DNA from: Siphonodentalium dalli
Lineage: Eukaryota; Mollusca; Scaphopoda; Gadilida; Siphonodentaliidae
NCBI GenBank assembly: GCA_032622095.1
Contig: CP136065.1
Location: forward strand, 99,891,343-99,955,342
Direction of reading: 5' to 3'
DNA length: 64,000 bases
The translations under genes and the position numbers were made by a program. How positions within the stretch are numbered: position 1 is the first letter of the stretch; every line of letters starts with the position of its first letter. The notes under the pieces were generated by a model. The model did no database searches and was not told the DNA's origin. It worked only from the letters and a program-made list of their open reading frames with translations. Of the stretch, positions 11,701-20,749 are shown in pieces.

Positions 11701-14700
11701 AATAAAAGATAAAACTTGCTTTATGCCTAAGTGTGTGATTTGTTATTCACATACCGCATTTTCATAATTTTGGCTATATTACTTCATTTACTTGGTACGA
11801 AATTGATGTCACTAACGTTTTATGAAAATTTTACCCATAATACCACCATTATACTGGTACTTGTATTGTGACAACTACTTCCCATGGTCTGGAGGTAGCC
11901 AGTACATGTACACCCAACCTAACATGCCTGGCTTTTGGAAACAGTAGCTACACCCCTACCATGGGTTACAAGTGATAACCTATATATATATAAATACACA
12001 CACACCATGTCTGTGATAAATAGTGTTCCTATGTTCCATAAGTCACAAACAAGGCATAAAGTAGGACTGGATTAAAATTGCAAAAATCATGCGCATCAAT
12101 CCACAAGCCATCATACACCTGGAGTTTTAACTTTTGTTTGAGGTCCAGTTCAGCTGTCACTTCATGGTTATTTTACACAGGGATATGTTAGAAACCATGT
12201 GTTTTGCACACTAATAATGATCGTCAAAATTTATGTGCACTTGGTGGTAAAAACAGAAAAAAAAAAAAAAAATCTTTTCAGGGTTTTCCTCAAATTTCAA
12301 TAAAAAGTTTAGGGTCGGCCAGGGGGGGGGGGGGGCCAATTTTTTTTTACGAGACATGAGGTGGGGGGGGGGGTGGGTGGATACCCGAGGCCGGAAACAG
12401 TTTTTGACCACCTTTTTTGCATTTTTTATTCATTGATATATTTTCAACTGTTTTAAACATATTTGTTTATATGTTGTAGCTTATTGCAATATGAGAAGCA
12501 CTAATACATTCAATATTGTTATAATTACCCCCATAAGTTGATATAAAATGGAAAAATAGTGAATATTGTGGGGGTGGGTCCCAAAATTTTCATTGATTTT
12601 TTTTTGCGCGCAATTTTTTTTTATTGTGTTTGTTTCAGCTTGCTTGGCAGTTTTTATATTGAAAATTGTCTAGTTCACGGTGTAGATCAAAAAAAAAAAT
12701 ACTTCAGATAGCTCTAGGGTAGGGTGAACTTAATGCAGTCTGACAATATCAGCTAACAACTCATGACAGAATATTACAATAATTCTTATACTTCATGACA
12801 GTCTCTTTACTCATACAGTTAGTTGATGCATGAATGTAATGTATGAACTCAATATTTGTATCAGTGTTTGTATACTAAATTGATTTTTAAATATACTTTT
12901 GTCAAATAATTATTTGAATTGTCAAATTATTTGTTTCAGTGTTGTTGACAACCATCAATAAGTAAATAAGTAGACATGAAATAAAGTTTTACTAACATTT
13001 ATTGAAAGAAACAAAAATATAACCTTCCTTGGATTATAGTCTGAAAAGTATAAAAATATTATTTAAATAGATGTGAAGAGCGGCCAGGACACATTACAGT
13101 TTTATTCACATTGTAATTATTATATCCCATAATTACCTGCATATACTAGTATGTAAATGACACTTAATGTCTAATTCAGGCTAATTTGAAAATTATCAAA
13201 GAAGAAAATTAATTTACTTAATTAGTGTATATTTATAAGATGATGTGCATGCAAGGTGGTCTAGTTTGAAGGCACACATAAAGGTCATGTACAGAATGTG
13301 TGTGAATTTCTTATTGCACATGAACTCCATCCAGTACATGACCGAAGTTCAGCTCTGATTGTCCAAATGAATCTCAGTAATATACATCCGTGTATATGGA
13401 TTTGGCACTAAATTGACCATCAACGTTCAAACTCAAAGGGTTAAGCATTATTTTAGGCCTAGTTCTAAGTCGTAATGCGAGGTCGGGTTGGTGGTCATGC
13501 AGGCATACATAAAAGTTAATGTACATGTACACTGGTTCATATGCACATTTTCCTTTTTGGTATTACTATAGGCTCTAGGCCTACTAGTTGATGCTGGTTG
13601 ATGTCTGAAAAAAAGATAAATTTGTGTAATTTTTTATTCTACTGTAGGCCCTAACACTGGCCCTAGTTATTTTTTGTTGTCATTCCAGGGGATTCAACAT
13701 AGTTTTCATCTACTCACCAGCTGTACTCACACAGATGAATAGGCTGGGTTATAAATTTACCAATATAATCACATAATATTCTATCTTTGTTGATTGCTTA
13801 GAGTTCAATTTTGCACATGTTTGTTAACAGGAAGTAACATTTAATTTGGTCTTTCAAAGAAGGGACCAATATAGAGCGGTTGGTCGTTTTTACAGAGGGA
13901 CCAACATAAAGCTTTGATGTTTTGGGGTGGGTGTCTAAAATTTTATGAAAAAAAAATTCAAGAAAGGGTGGGTGGGTGTAAAAAAAAGACCCCCACGTCT
14001 CGCAACTTTTTTACGCCCCCCCCCCCCCCCCCCCCTGGGTCGGCAGTTATTTTTAGGGTCGGTCGATGTGCGGAAACATATTATCTTCTTTTTTTTGGCC
14101 TAACGCATACATCTTTATTCTTTTCTAGTATTTTGGGACAGAAAAAGATACTAGAATACAGAAACTATACTTCTAATGATATTGTATATATAAACAAGCA
14201 GACTACGGTATCCCCGCCGAATTGTGCGTTGGGGAAGTGCATTCTCAATAATGTTTACATGTTCAGAATGTGTTAAACAAGAGGTGGGATTTTGACAAAA
14301 AGACTGGCTTGCGAACTCATCTTAGGACTGACATTTGTGGAAATTAGCCATGTGACGTCGTCCATTTGGACCAAAAATAATAAACAAAGTCCAATAACTC
14401 TGCTGAAAATATCCGGCCGGACCTGGTTTGCGTACTCGTTCTAGATACTGGTCATGTGAACTCATATACCAAAAATCTTTGAAATCCGTTGACATTTGTG
14501 GAAATGAGCCCTGTGACGTCGTCCATTTGCACACAAAAAAATAAACAAAGTCCAATAACTCTGCTGAAAATATCAGGCCAGACCTGGTTTGAGAACTCAT
14601 TCTAGATACTGGTCAAGTGAACTCATATACCAAATATCTTTGAAATCTGTTGAGATTTGTGGAAATGAGCCCTGTGACGTCGTCCATTTGCTGTTTGGTA

Positions 14701-17700
14701 AATTCGACAAAAATAATAAACAAAGTCCAATAACTCCGGTAAAAATATCCGGCCGGACCTGGCTTGCGAACTCATTCTAGGTAATGGTCAGGTGAACTCA
14801 TATACCAAATATATTTGAAATCCGTTGAGATTTGTGGAAATTAGCCCTGTGACGTCGTCTTATGCTATTGGGTAAATTCGACAAAAATAATAAACAAAGT
14901 CCAATAACTCCGGTAAAAATAACTGGCCGGACCTGGCTTGCGAACTCATTCTAGGTAATGGTCAGGTGAACTCATATACCACAAATCTTTGAAATCCGTT
15001 GACATTTGTTCAAGTTATGACTCTTACAAATTTGGGACGGAAGGACGGACGGACAGACGGAACCCATTCCTATATCCCCCCGCAAATTTTCAATTTGGCG
15101 GGGGATAATAAACAGATGAACAAAATTGTTAAGGGTTTTGTTGCAATAAACATGTAAATACCGACCTGTTCAAGTCATTTGTTACTTGTTTATCAAACAT
15201 GACATCTTTCCCACAGTTTGTCATGGCAAAAAGTCGAGCTTTTTCAATATATTCCATCATTCTTAGTCTTTTCTTTGGATCTTGCTGCATCATTGTCCAG
15301 TCCCGCACGGTTCTCCCAACTGCATCATGTAATCTTAAATCTCCTCCATAGCTGATCAGCTTGCCAAGTAGTTTGATGTTAGAGTTGTAACATGCTACGT
15401 GTATTGGTGTTAACCCATCATTAGATCTCCTGAAGTACGAGAGGACATCTTAATTGTTAGGGATTGAAAGAATGCATTATTAATTTGTGTTTTTATATCA
15501 AGATACTGATTTGATACCATGATTTGTTTTATGATTTTTTTTCGATGCACGCTGTGCATGGCTAGTATATCAGGGCATAAAATCCATTTGAGGTGAAGAG
15601 AATCAAAATCAATTCAGATCTTTTGATTGTTAACCCTTTCATTACGGGAGCTGCACTGGTGCAGTATTAAATAGCATGTGCCATTGCATTCTCTTATATA
15701 TGAGAGGCCCCAGTCCTTTCCACGAGGAAAAAACAGCGAGAGCATTTATTTGCTCCCGTAATGCAGAAGACGGGTGTAATATGGCACCCATACCATAATT
15801 GTAAGTTGGGTTTTTGCTCAAACAAAAAGGCATTGTGGAATAGACTTATATCAAGTTACACTTTAATATGCCATAGTTGAACTGAGATGGTAAAGGATCT
15901 AAATAAACCTTAAAATAGCTGGGAAGGACTGAGAGGCTCCCTATGGGAGAATGTACTGGCTTACAAGATCATGGTAAATGTTGTTAGGCCAATGTATTCT
16001 CTTATATATGCAAGGCTCCCTGTGGGAGACTCACATATATAATAGAATGCATTGGCACAGGGTTTTCGCAACAATTTCAGGAAGCTCCAGTCATGGAAGG
16101 GTTAAGAATCAAAATATCAGCATGCTTTGCCAAAGTCAGATTATGAGGGCCACATCTTTAGCGGGGTGGGTATGGAAGGGGGTAAATCATGGATTTCCAT
16201 ATTGCACTTCCGAAAATGTTTATCAGGACTTCCTTTAACTGACATCATTTCAGCTGCATTACTGCTAATGTTTTTCTACGAAAAAGAGTTTCTATACCAA
16301 TCAGATGTTGCCAATTGCGCAAATCAATTTTGATTCTCGCCAGTGTTAGTTACGCGAATCTTTATGCAAGTCGATTCAATAATTGCGTGGAATACTAAGC
16401 CCTGTAAATTTAAAGTGATGTGGAACACTCTAGTCTCTAGTTGAAGCCATGATGCTTGTTAATCGAACCCCTAATATCACATGGTATACTTGTTGACTTA
16501 AAGTAATACTTACTCATTAGGGTTAGCGCCATGTGTTAAAAGAATTTCTGCAACACCTTCATGGTTATAATAGCATGCACAGAACAATGGTGACTGCCCC
16601 CTGTCATTTGGATAATCAGCAGAAATTCCTAAAAGTATCATATACATGTTAAACAGGTATCCTTCGTCCATGCCAGCTGGGAATATTGACTAGTGTGGAA
16701 ACTATTAAACGCCGAGACGACATCAACTAGAAATTATAGAATTTTCGCCAAAATCAACCACAAAATATCTAGTCGACTATGCACCCTTTTTGCCAAGGAT
16801 GATAATACCATAGTTATGGCAGATCATATTACCATCAACTATTCAACTAGTAAATTCCCTAATTAAATCGTTTCAACACTAATATTGACTGTGCTAGATG
16901 CTGGCGTAGTAAGGCAATCCAACCCATGCCTCTTCTAGCACTTACTCATGTTTAAATTCACAAATTTAAAACAGCAAAGAATAGTATGACTCCTAGAGGT
17001 TAGCAAATCCATGGAACAGATAAGGGGGTTTACCAGGTTTACGGGTAATTAATTTTATTATAGTTTATTTTATTATATTATGAATATTTTCACTATTTTA
17101 AAATTTTAGGAACAATTGACTATCCGGACAGTATAGACATTCGAATTCCATTCATATTATGTGATTTGTAGGATTGACGACAGCTAGATATTCTACTAGA
17201 TAGAATTATCAAATTACAACAAAATATGGAGGAGCCGTATGGTTAGGCGAAACCAATATAATTTTTAAGGCCTTTAATTACTATTACATAAGATACAATG
17301 ATTAAGGCCTAAAAAAAAAAACGGAGCTGAAAAATATAGGTGTGGGCGAGCGGGAATTTTTTTTTTTGGAAATCTCCTAAAAGTTATAACTTTCCCATGT
17401 ATATATACATGTCAGGTGTGATTTGAATGCTGGAAGCTTCATATTATGATATTGGAAGGAGATCAGCAAGACACAAGGCATAAAATAGAATAGCATAGTA
17501 TTTATTTGTATTTAAAATCACAAAGTACAATAAAAAGTAAATATTCAATACCAATTCAATCAAAAATATTCTATACCAACATATGCCACAAGATGCTGAT
17601 GTACAGTAAATGTTTGTTGCCAAACATTATAAAATCCCTATGCCTTGCCATATGGTCTGGCAACCACAGGAGTAAGTCCGGCTTCGATACAAGGCTTACA

Positions 17701-18587
17701 AATTGGGGTAACTGTTTTATAACGTGCTCTTAGTGAGCTTTTTATTTCACCGCCAAGCTCTCCACACTGCACGCAACGGTCTGCATCACCCAAGCCAGAT
17801 GCATAATATTGTTGTTCAATGGGCATACAGCATTCCAGCTGCGGTCGCATGACCATCTGATTAACCATGGAATGGAAAGTGTTTAAAATATCGCCAACAA
17901 AACACTCCTTTTCAACGTTAAACGTTTCCTTTGAATCCCAAGTCCAAACTACATTTAACGACAACGTTGTCCGTAAAACCTGTATGGTGTTCTTGAAACA
18001 CGTGTAAAAACTTCTTAGTATGTGAAACTATGGTAAATTTGTTTACCGCGTCCATGTGAGAACATTTTAGAAACTTTAGCCCTAACACACTGCTGCTAAC
18101 CATGGTTTGTGACGCCATGACATAGGTGAATATTCCTGTTTTGATGGAAGATTTAAACGAAAACAATGTATTTTTTATTTTCCGTGGGCGGCGCCATTTT
18201 ACGAAATGCGTCCGGAAGTCGAGTCATTAGAAACGGGGCCTATTATAAAACGACGAACTGAGACAAACAACGTCGGCAGCGATTTTCTTTTATTTCCGAA
18301 AAAAAAAAAATAGGTGTGGGCGGGTTTGGGGAAACAAAGGTTTTTTTTTTTTAGGCCTAATGTAAATTTAGACAGAAATAAATGTATCTCACCTAGATAC
18401 CATGAGGCCCTTCGTTCCATTGGAGGTCAGCATATTTAAACATACATCTTACATGATTGAAGTTATAATTACCTCTCTGAAGAAGTTTTTTCAGTAACCT
18501 TTTCTGGCTGTTGCAAGCTGCTTCATGGAGGGATGATCCAAGATCATCACTAGGATCAGCTTCTCCAATCGGGATAGTGGAATCCAT
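2603..18587 (-). CDS. TEX14: TEX14-like gene, 5' part (5 exons, incomplete at 3' end)
   Basis: Joined exons 18587-18473, 16628-16514, 15429-15166, 4021-3910 and 2724-2603 give about 242 residues. Every intron is GT-AG and the phases fit (1, 2, 2, 0, then 2 at the last donor). The product starts MDSTIPIGEADP and runs through ankyrin repeats, with GGDLRLHD as in vertebrate TEX14, followed by GFGKVYST and an ENGRFMVMER stretch. These correspond in order to the ankyrin block and the entry into the inactive kinase domain of TEX14. In vertebrates TEX14 stabilises germ-cell intercellular bridges by blocking abscission; that role is known for the family, and inferred here. The rest of the kinase-like and C-terminal parts must lie left of 2603, beyond the window or in exons I could not find. 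Confidence 0.85.
2892..3373. mobile_element. TTAA-flanked palindromic MITE
   Basis: The terminal inverted repeat AGGTACTCAATCCG lies just inside TTAA at both ends (2892-2895 and 3370-3373). A longer inverted copy follows inside: 2925-3010 pairs imperfectly with 3225-3300, sharing 'gattcgagtcgagga' and 'agctcagatttgttagatat'. TTAA duplication is typical of piggyBac, but a TA-duplicating family would also fit. No coding capacity. It sits in TEX14 intron 4. Confidence 0.6.
3910..4021 (-). CDS. TEX14: TEX14-like exon 4 (linker to pseudokinase)
   Basis: This 112-bp exon encodes SFKGNTSVMDVLKQKLGQST, then a Ser/Met-rich linker ending SVQSMGFGK. The acceptor is TTTCAG|ATCATT and the donor GGGAAG|GTGACT (phase 0). 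GFGK matches the glycine-rich entry to the TEX14 kinase-like domain. It is separated from exon 3 by an 11.1-kb intron full of transposons, but the phase agrees. Confidence 0.82.
4166..4680 (-). mobile_element. Helitron-like fragments, minus strand
   Basis: Read on the minus strand, CTAGT (4170-4166) follows a CGCCAGTGGCG hairpin, a Helitron 3' end. A second, degenerate end follows: hairpin GCCCGGACAACGTCGGGC at 4350-4333. Then come about two monomers of the repeat that makes up the plus-strand Helitrons at 26246-29285 ('ctcggaaacgggtggagcta', 'gcgcatgcgcaga'), ending with that family's 5' region near 4650. Confidence 0.65.
5210..5585. mobile_element. TTAA-type palindromic MITE, rearranged copy
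   Basis: It contains several inverted copies of 'cgcatatataagagaatgca' (5245-5270, 5315-5400, 5505-5520) and one end 'tcatgaaagggTTAA' (5416-5430). A second end-like stretch, 'cagctcccatcatgaacggg' (5554-5573), suggests two overlapping or tandem copies. Same family as 15630-16105, 42750-42986, 46118-46378, 54310-54521 and 63344-63565. Confidence 0.55.
5702..5894 (+). repeat. DIRS left inverted terminal repeat
   Basis: It is the reverse complement, with scattered differences, of 10556-10770. Shared segments include 'cttattagtattacagac', 'ataactcgccatgctctaaa', 'aaaaaagttcacacgatttg' and 'tcctcactttc'. It carries a TATA-like 'ctataaataa' at 5754-5763, a possible promoter for the element. Confidence 0.88.
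5946..7308 (+). pseudogene. DIRS gag-like ORF, frameshifted
   Basis: It starts at ATG 5946 (MAESGRKSSEKDTTSLLSS), a basic Ser-rich N-terminus with PPKKHCRRR. It passes through three frames: to frame 2 near 6180-6200 and to frame 1 near 6550. The C-terminal part has RAEQLAYKGQQAARLGVVV and GRSGAFFHIVRRYLALHDAG, the helical region usual in DIRS ORF1. The last part is Lys-rich and stops at 7306-7308. It would bind nucleic acid and package the element RNA; the position and composition suggest this, and no motif proves it. Confidence 0.7.
7311..8845 (+). pseudogene. DIRS reverse transcriptase / RNase H, frameshifted
   Basis: The reverse transcriptase motifs occur in order over three frames: FLVPKKNGNLRPVLNLQRLN (about 7455-7520), FSFDLTDAYM (about 7590-7620), YLRFHFQGVSYQWKALCFGP (about 7640-7700) and the catalytic box YPDDWLVV (about 7790). 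RNase H follows: NCLEMEAV (about 8377), RSDHTPVMQYINKQGG (about 8455-8500) and HVLGVDNQLADWLSR (about 8585-8625), then the CPSVDLFAS motif typical of DIRS (about 8700). At least three frameshifts separate these blocks, so no functional polymerase is encoded. Confidence 0.88.
8715..10161 (+). pseudogene. DIRS tyrosine recombinase, interrupted by a MITE and frameshifts
   Basis: The N-terminal core-binding part is intact: LLASWCSGTRKDYTSKFQQF, FISHLFDKGLAYATFNGYRS, then FLLAITSFRRCSD with the first catalytic Arg. After an inserted MITE (about 9541-9668) the catalytic domain resumes with RMGEGYVNV and FRCQGLAKQDRP. After another shift near 9900 comes SRWIVQCIRTAYANQ and the H-x-x-R box (SGHSTRSVGTTWAL, about 10010-10050). 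A T-run shift near 10095 moves the C-terminus (FFKHYLKPVG) to a third frame. The frame starts at 8715, overlapping the end of RNase H, as is usual in DIRS elements. In intact elements the enzyme integrates the circular DNA. Confidence 0.88.
9541..9668. mobile_element. TA-type MITE inserted in the recombinase ORF (internally deleted)
   Basis: It belongs to the same family as 46902-47114: 'tttccgatgaatggca', 'gactaaatcctgaaaagtta' and 'cccataattctgctgtggtt' are shared. The left end CAGTGATGCCCTA resembles the family terminus CAGTAATGCCCTAA, and most of the left arm is missing. It splits the catalytic domain between ...FRRCSD and RMGEGY.... Exact edges are uncertain by about 10 bases. Confidence 0.75.
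10398..10519 (+). repeat. DIRS internal complementary region
   Basis: Reading its reverse complement gives the right terminus (gtctgtaatactaataagt ... aatttgagaaaattctcaaa) running straight into the left terminus (tttgtaaatgacttattagt). This is exactly a joined-ends copy. It contains the near-palindrome aatttgagaattttctcaaa at 10451-10470. It serves as the template for circularisation in DIRS replication (family knowledge) and defines the element ends used here. Confidence 0.88.
10556..10770 (+). repeat. DIRS right inverted terminal repeat
   Basis: Inverted partner of 5702-5894. It extends beyond the paired part to a terminal palindrome (10742-10761, 'atttgagaaaattctcaaat') that is present only at this end and in the internal complementary region. 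Confidence 0.85.
10771..11529. other. Intronic sequence, nothing recognised
   Basis: AT-rich sequence in TEX14 intron 3, between the DIRS element and a PIF/Harbinger-like element. I see no exon, repeat array or terminus. Confidence 0.4.
11530..14100. mobile_element. PIF/Harbinger-like element A (2.6 kb)
   Basis: It starts GGCCAAAAAAAACAAGAT and ends with the inverted counterpart ATCTTCTTTTTTTTGGCC; the repeat continues inward to TATGTTTCCGC. Both sides carry TAA (11527-11529 and 14101-14103), a TWA target duplication typical of PIF/Harbinger. The interior is AT-rich with a poly-G tract (12322-12335), a poly-C tract (14016-14035) and two 'ttagggtcgg' segments (12308 and 14053). No transposase ORF is visible, so it is non-autonomous or decayed. 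Confidence 0.65.
14270..15112. mobile_element. Tandem-repeat element, 'pearl'/HINE-like
   Basis: About five units of roughly 170 bp share 'gaactcattctagatactgg', 'gaactcatataccaaa', 'tgacgtcgtccatttg' and 'aaacaaagtccaataact'. After the array come (GGAC)n at 15038-15058 and the hairpin CCCCCCGCAAA/TTTGGCGGGG (15077-15105). This tandem core plus GC hairpin end recurs at 57735-57950 and 61290-62062. Bivalve 'pearl' elements and Helentron-associated elements have this plan; assignment is inferred. Confidence 0.65.
15166..15429 (-). CDS. TEX14: TEX14-like exon 3 (ankyrin repeat and following helices)
   Basis: This 264-bp exon encodes SNDGLTPIHVACYNSN, then GKLISYGGDLRLHDAVGRT and RDWTMMQQDPKKRLRMMEYI. 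It ends VTNDLNR. The acceptor is CTTCAG|GAG and the donor AG|GTCGGT. The GGDLRLHD and (R/K)xWxM segments are the strongest evidence for TEX14 rather than a generic ankyrin protein. Confidence 0.88.
15630..16105. mobile_element. TTAA-type palindromic MITE (TEX14 intron 2)
   Basis: TTAA flanks are at 15630-15633 and 16102-16105, with ends CCCTTTCATTACGGGAGCTG and its imperfect inverse. The interior has inverted copies of 'cattctcttatatatgcga' around 15685-15700 and 15990-16055. CCC-starting ends in TTAA suggest a piggyBac-type source. Non-coding. Confidence 0.65.
16514..16628 (-). CDS. TEX14: TEX14-like exon 2 (ankyrin repeat)
   Basis: This 115-bp exon encodes one ankyrin repeat: GQSPLFCACYYNHEGVAEIL then LTHGANPN. 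The acceptor is TTTTAG|GA and the donor GA|GTAAGT, a full consensus. It enters in phase 1, completing the Gly codon of exon 1, and leaves in phase 2. Confidence 0.85.
16629..17305. other. TEX14 intron 1, no feature recognised
   Basis: AT-rich intron. Apart from the Harbinger-like element that begins at 17306 I see nothing here. Confidence 0.4.
17306..18357 (-). mobile_element. PIF/Harbinger-like element B (1.05 kb) with ORF remnant
   Basis: Ends GGCCTAAAAAAAAAAA and TTTTTTTTTTTTAGGCC, flanked by TAA on both sides (17303-17305 and 18358-18360). Just inside each end, 'taggtgtgggcg' recurs in the same orientation, not inverted. It carries a two-frame minus-strand ORF related to that of element C. 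It lies in TEX14 intron 1. Confidence 0.65.
17638..18118 (-). pseudogene. Element-B ORF, unknown function, frameshifted
   Basis: It starts MASQTMVSSSVLGLKFLKCS at 18118. After a frameshift near 17960 it continues LNVVWTWDSKETFNVEKECF, CCMPIEQQYYASGLGDADRC and ends RYKTVTPICKPCIEAGLTPV...GKA with a stop at 17638. The paired cysteines (CVQC ... CKPC) suggest a metal-binding C-terminus. The first 55 residues resemble the ORF in element C (30954-31172). I do not recognise the family. It could be a captured host fragment or a transposon accessory protein. Confidence 0.55.
18473..18587 (-). CDS. TEX14: TEX14-like exon 1 (start codon)
   Basis: This exon has 38 codons plus one base, beginning at ATG 18587-18585. 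It encodes an acidic N-terminus (GEADPSDDLG) and the first ankyrin-like helix pair (LHEAACNSQKRLLKKLLQRG). The donor is AGAG|GTAATT at 18472. This ATG is chosen because it opens the conserved reading frame directly before the ankyrin block. No TATA box or initiator is obvious upstream, and a 5' UTR exon cannot be excluded. Confidence 0.8.
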
Positions 18588-19934
18588 GAGTTATCTTGTT
18601 GTAGGTATATTATGTCAAAACAAGTATTTATATGGCCTAAAAGCAGAGTAATAAAATATTATGTACAGTTTTCTTGGAAATGTAAAATAGTACCTGACAA
18701 CATATATGAATATCCCTCTATGTGTAATGTGATTTGAATAACAGAACAAATAATCGGCTTTGAATTCTGTCAGGACTGTACTGTGTCCCAAAATACTCAA
18801 AGGTCTGACAGGTGAAAACCTGAAACTGGATCATCAGAGATATCTCATACAATGACACTAAGTATCAATTAAGTTGACATTGACCAACCCATGAAATTAG
18901 CATTTTCTTCTTGCTTTAGAATTGCATGAATTTCTATATTGCTAGCTTCTACAGCTTATTCTATGGCATTGGTCGGCACTGCTGTTTTGTTGTAGCTGAT
19001 ATCAAAAGCTGCATTGATATTGAAATCTCATCACCGACCCAAGTTGTTAACTGGAACACCACAGATGCAGTGTTAGTGCGGAGTGAAGCATGGATACCGG
19101 GAAAGTGCAGGGTAAAAAAAAATCCCATATAACATCACTGACAATGCCTGGCAAAGTGTATAGACATTTCAACCCTTCCATGATTTTTATTTAATAATAA
19201 AAATGTTATAATACTGGTAATTAATTTCATGAAGTATGCTTGAATTAGACTACGACAAATCAGGCATTTGCGGCTTGAATCGATTCTCGATTGAATCATC
19301 ACCAATTAAAATTATAACAATAAGTTTTGAGCAATTGGTTATTGCAGCAGCCTACCTAGATATTTTTTGGTGAAAATTATACGATTACAATACTAAGAAT
19401 GTTATATTTTTGTCTCTGAAGTCTGACCTTCTGAAGAATTTTCTGAAACAAAAATATAAGGTTCTAAGTAATGTAATCTTACTGTTTCGTAGAGTTTGTG
19501 GAAATGGATAGATTCGATAGAGTCGGATGGAGAGTAAAAAGAATCTACTTTCGATTATTGACATGCCGGCGATTGTTTTGGCTGTTATGTCAGCTGTGCG
19601 TGCCAGCTGATCGTTGGAATCGAGTAGTTTGGATTTCTTCCGAGTTTCATTCCTCGACACTGCTGATTCATGCTGAAAATGTGTTTGTATCTGAGAAGAT
19701 TTCTTACTCAAATCGCAGTTTTAAACAATTTTCACCAATAATATGTCTCCTTGGGGTTTTCTTTCTATTTTTCTATGGGCTTTATTATGGTATATCGGAC
19801 ACAGTTATGTCTGACATCAAATATAAACCCACCGCTGGCAATAAGTGCTTATTTGCATAATTATGCTCAAATTACACAACAATGAAATGAGGAAATAAAT
19901 GGTGTGTCCAATATTCATAATATAAACAAATCTT
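18588..19934. other. Upstream of TEX14-like start; no supported gene
   Basis: This should contain the TEX14-like promoter if exon 1 is the first exon, but I see no clear core-promoter motif. Open frames on both strands at 19385-19860 overlap each other and show no recognisable domain or splice context, so they are not called. Confidence 0.35.
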
Positions 19935-20640
19935 CCAATTAGTGTGGTCGTGGGAGAGTTGAACCCGGAAGAAATTGGATACAAGCTGATTTTGGTGTCA
20001 TTCGACGCGGAAAAACACCAGGAACAACATATCCAAAATCCGCTCATGGGAAAATTCAGGATCCAAGATGGCGTCCAATATGGCTGACACAATAAGTAAA
20101 TTTCCCATTAGTGCCCAATAACACATGAAACCTAGGTAATTATGGAAAATTACGCACCAAAGCATATTCCACATTGAAAGTAACACATGTCAGAACACGC
20201 ACACTGCTAAGCTTGTTGTCTTTGGGGGCAGATGGCTATCAATATGGCCGCTGAATTCGGGAAAATTATAATTTTTAAGTGTATACAAATATTCTTCTAA
20301 TAAAAATGTCTATTATTAGCATATCCTATATTTCAATACAATCAGTTTTTGTACATTTTGACGCAGAAAGGAACCAAGACCAACATAGACATTTTTTTTT
20401 TTAAATAGCACAAGCAGTCAGGATACAAGATGGCGTCCAAGATGGCGGTCAAATGATGATATTTCGAGTCAGTGCCCATTAGCACGCGAACTCCGGGTGA
20501 TATGGAAACTATTTAACCAAAACGGAAGCTACATTGACTTAGTCATGATACAGATGATACATAAATATAATGTGGTTACTGAAGGGGAGAATGGATGCCA
20601 ATATGGCAGCCGAATTTGGGAAATGTGAAAATTTCAAGCT
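19935..20640 (+). repeat. Left subterminal repeats of the 4.6-kb element
   Basis: Two tandem units of roughly 350-380 bp (about 19935-20280 and 20280-20640). They share 'aagatggcgtccaa(t/g)atggc', 'agtgcccaataacac' or 'agtgcccattagcac', and 'atatggc(a/c)gc(c/t)gaatt(c/t)ggga'. They point inward to the 3' end of the ORF. Confidence 0.6.
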
Positions 20641-20749
20641 TACGCCTTTCTTAGACAATATTCTCCAATTAATAAAGGAAAACATGCCCATTAGTCATAC
20701 TTATTCTCTACCAAACAACTGGGACAACATACAAGAAACCGTCAAGTAC

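Noticed and set aside
19385-19860. Overlapping open frames on both strands; the minus frame (LLDSNDQLARTADITAKTIA) faintly recalls a SNARE-like helix
   Set aside because: Similarity is weak, the heptad pattern is not maintained, no splice context supports it, and the opposite frame is equally open.
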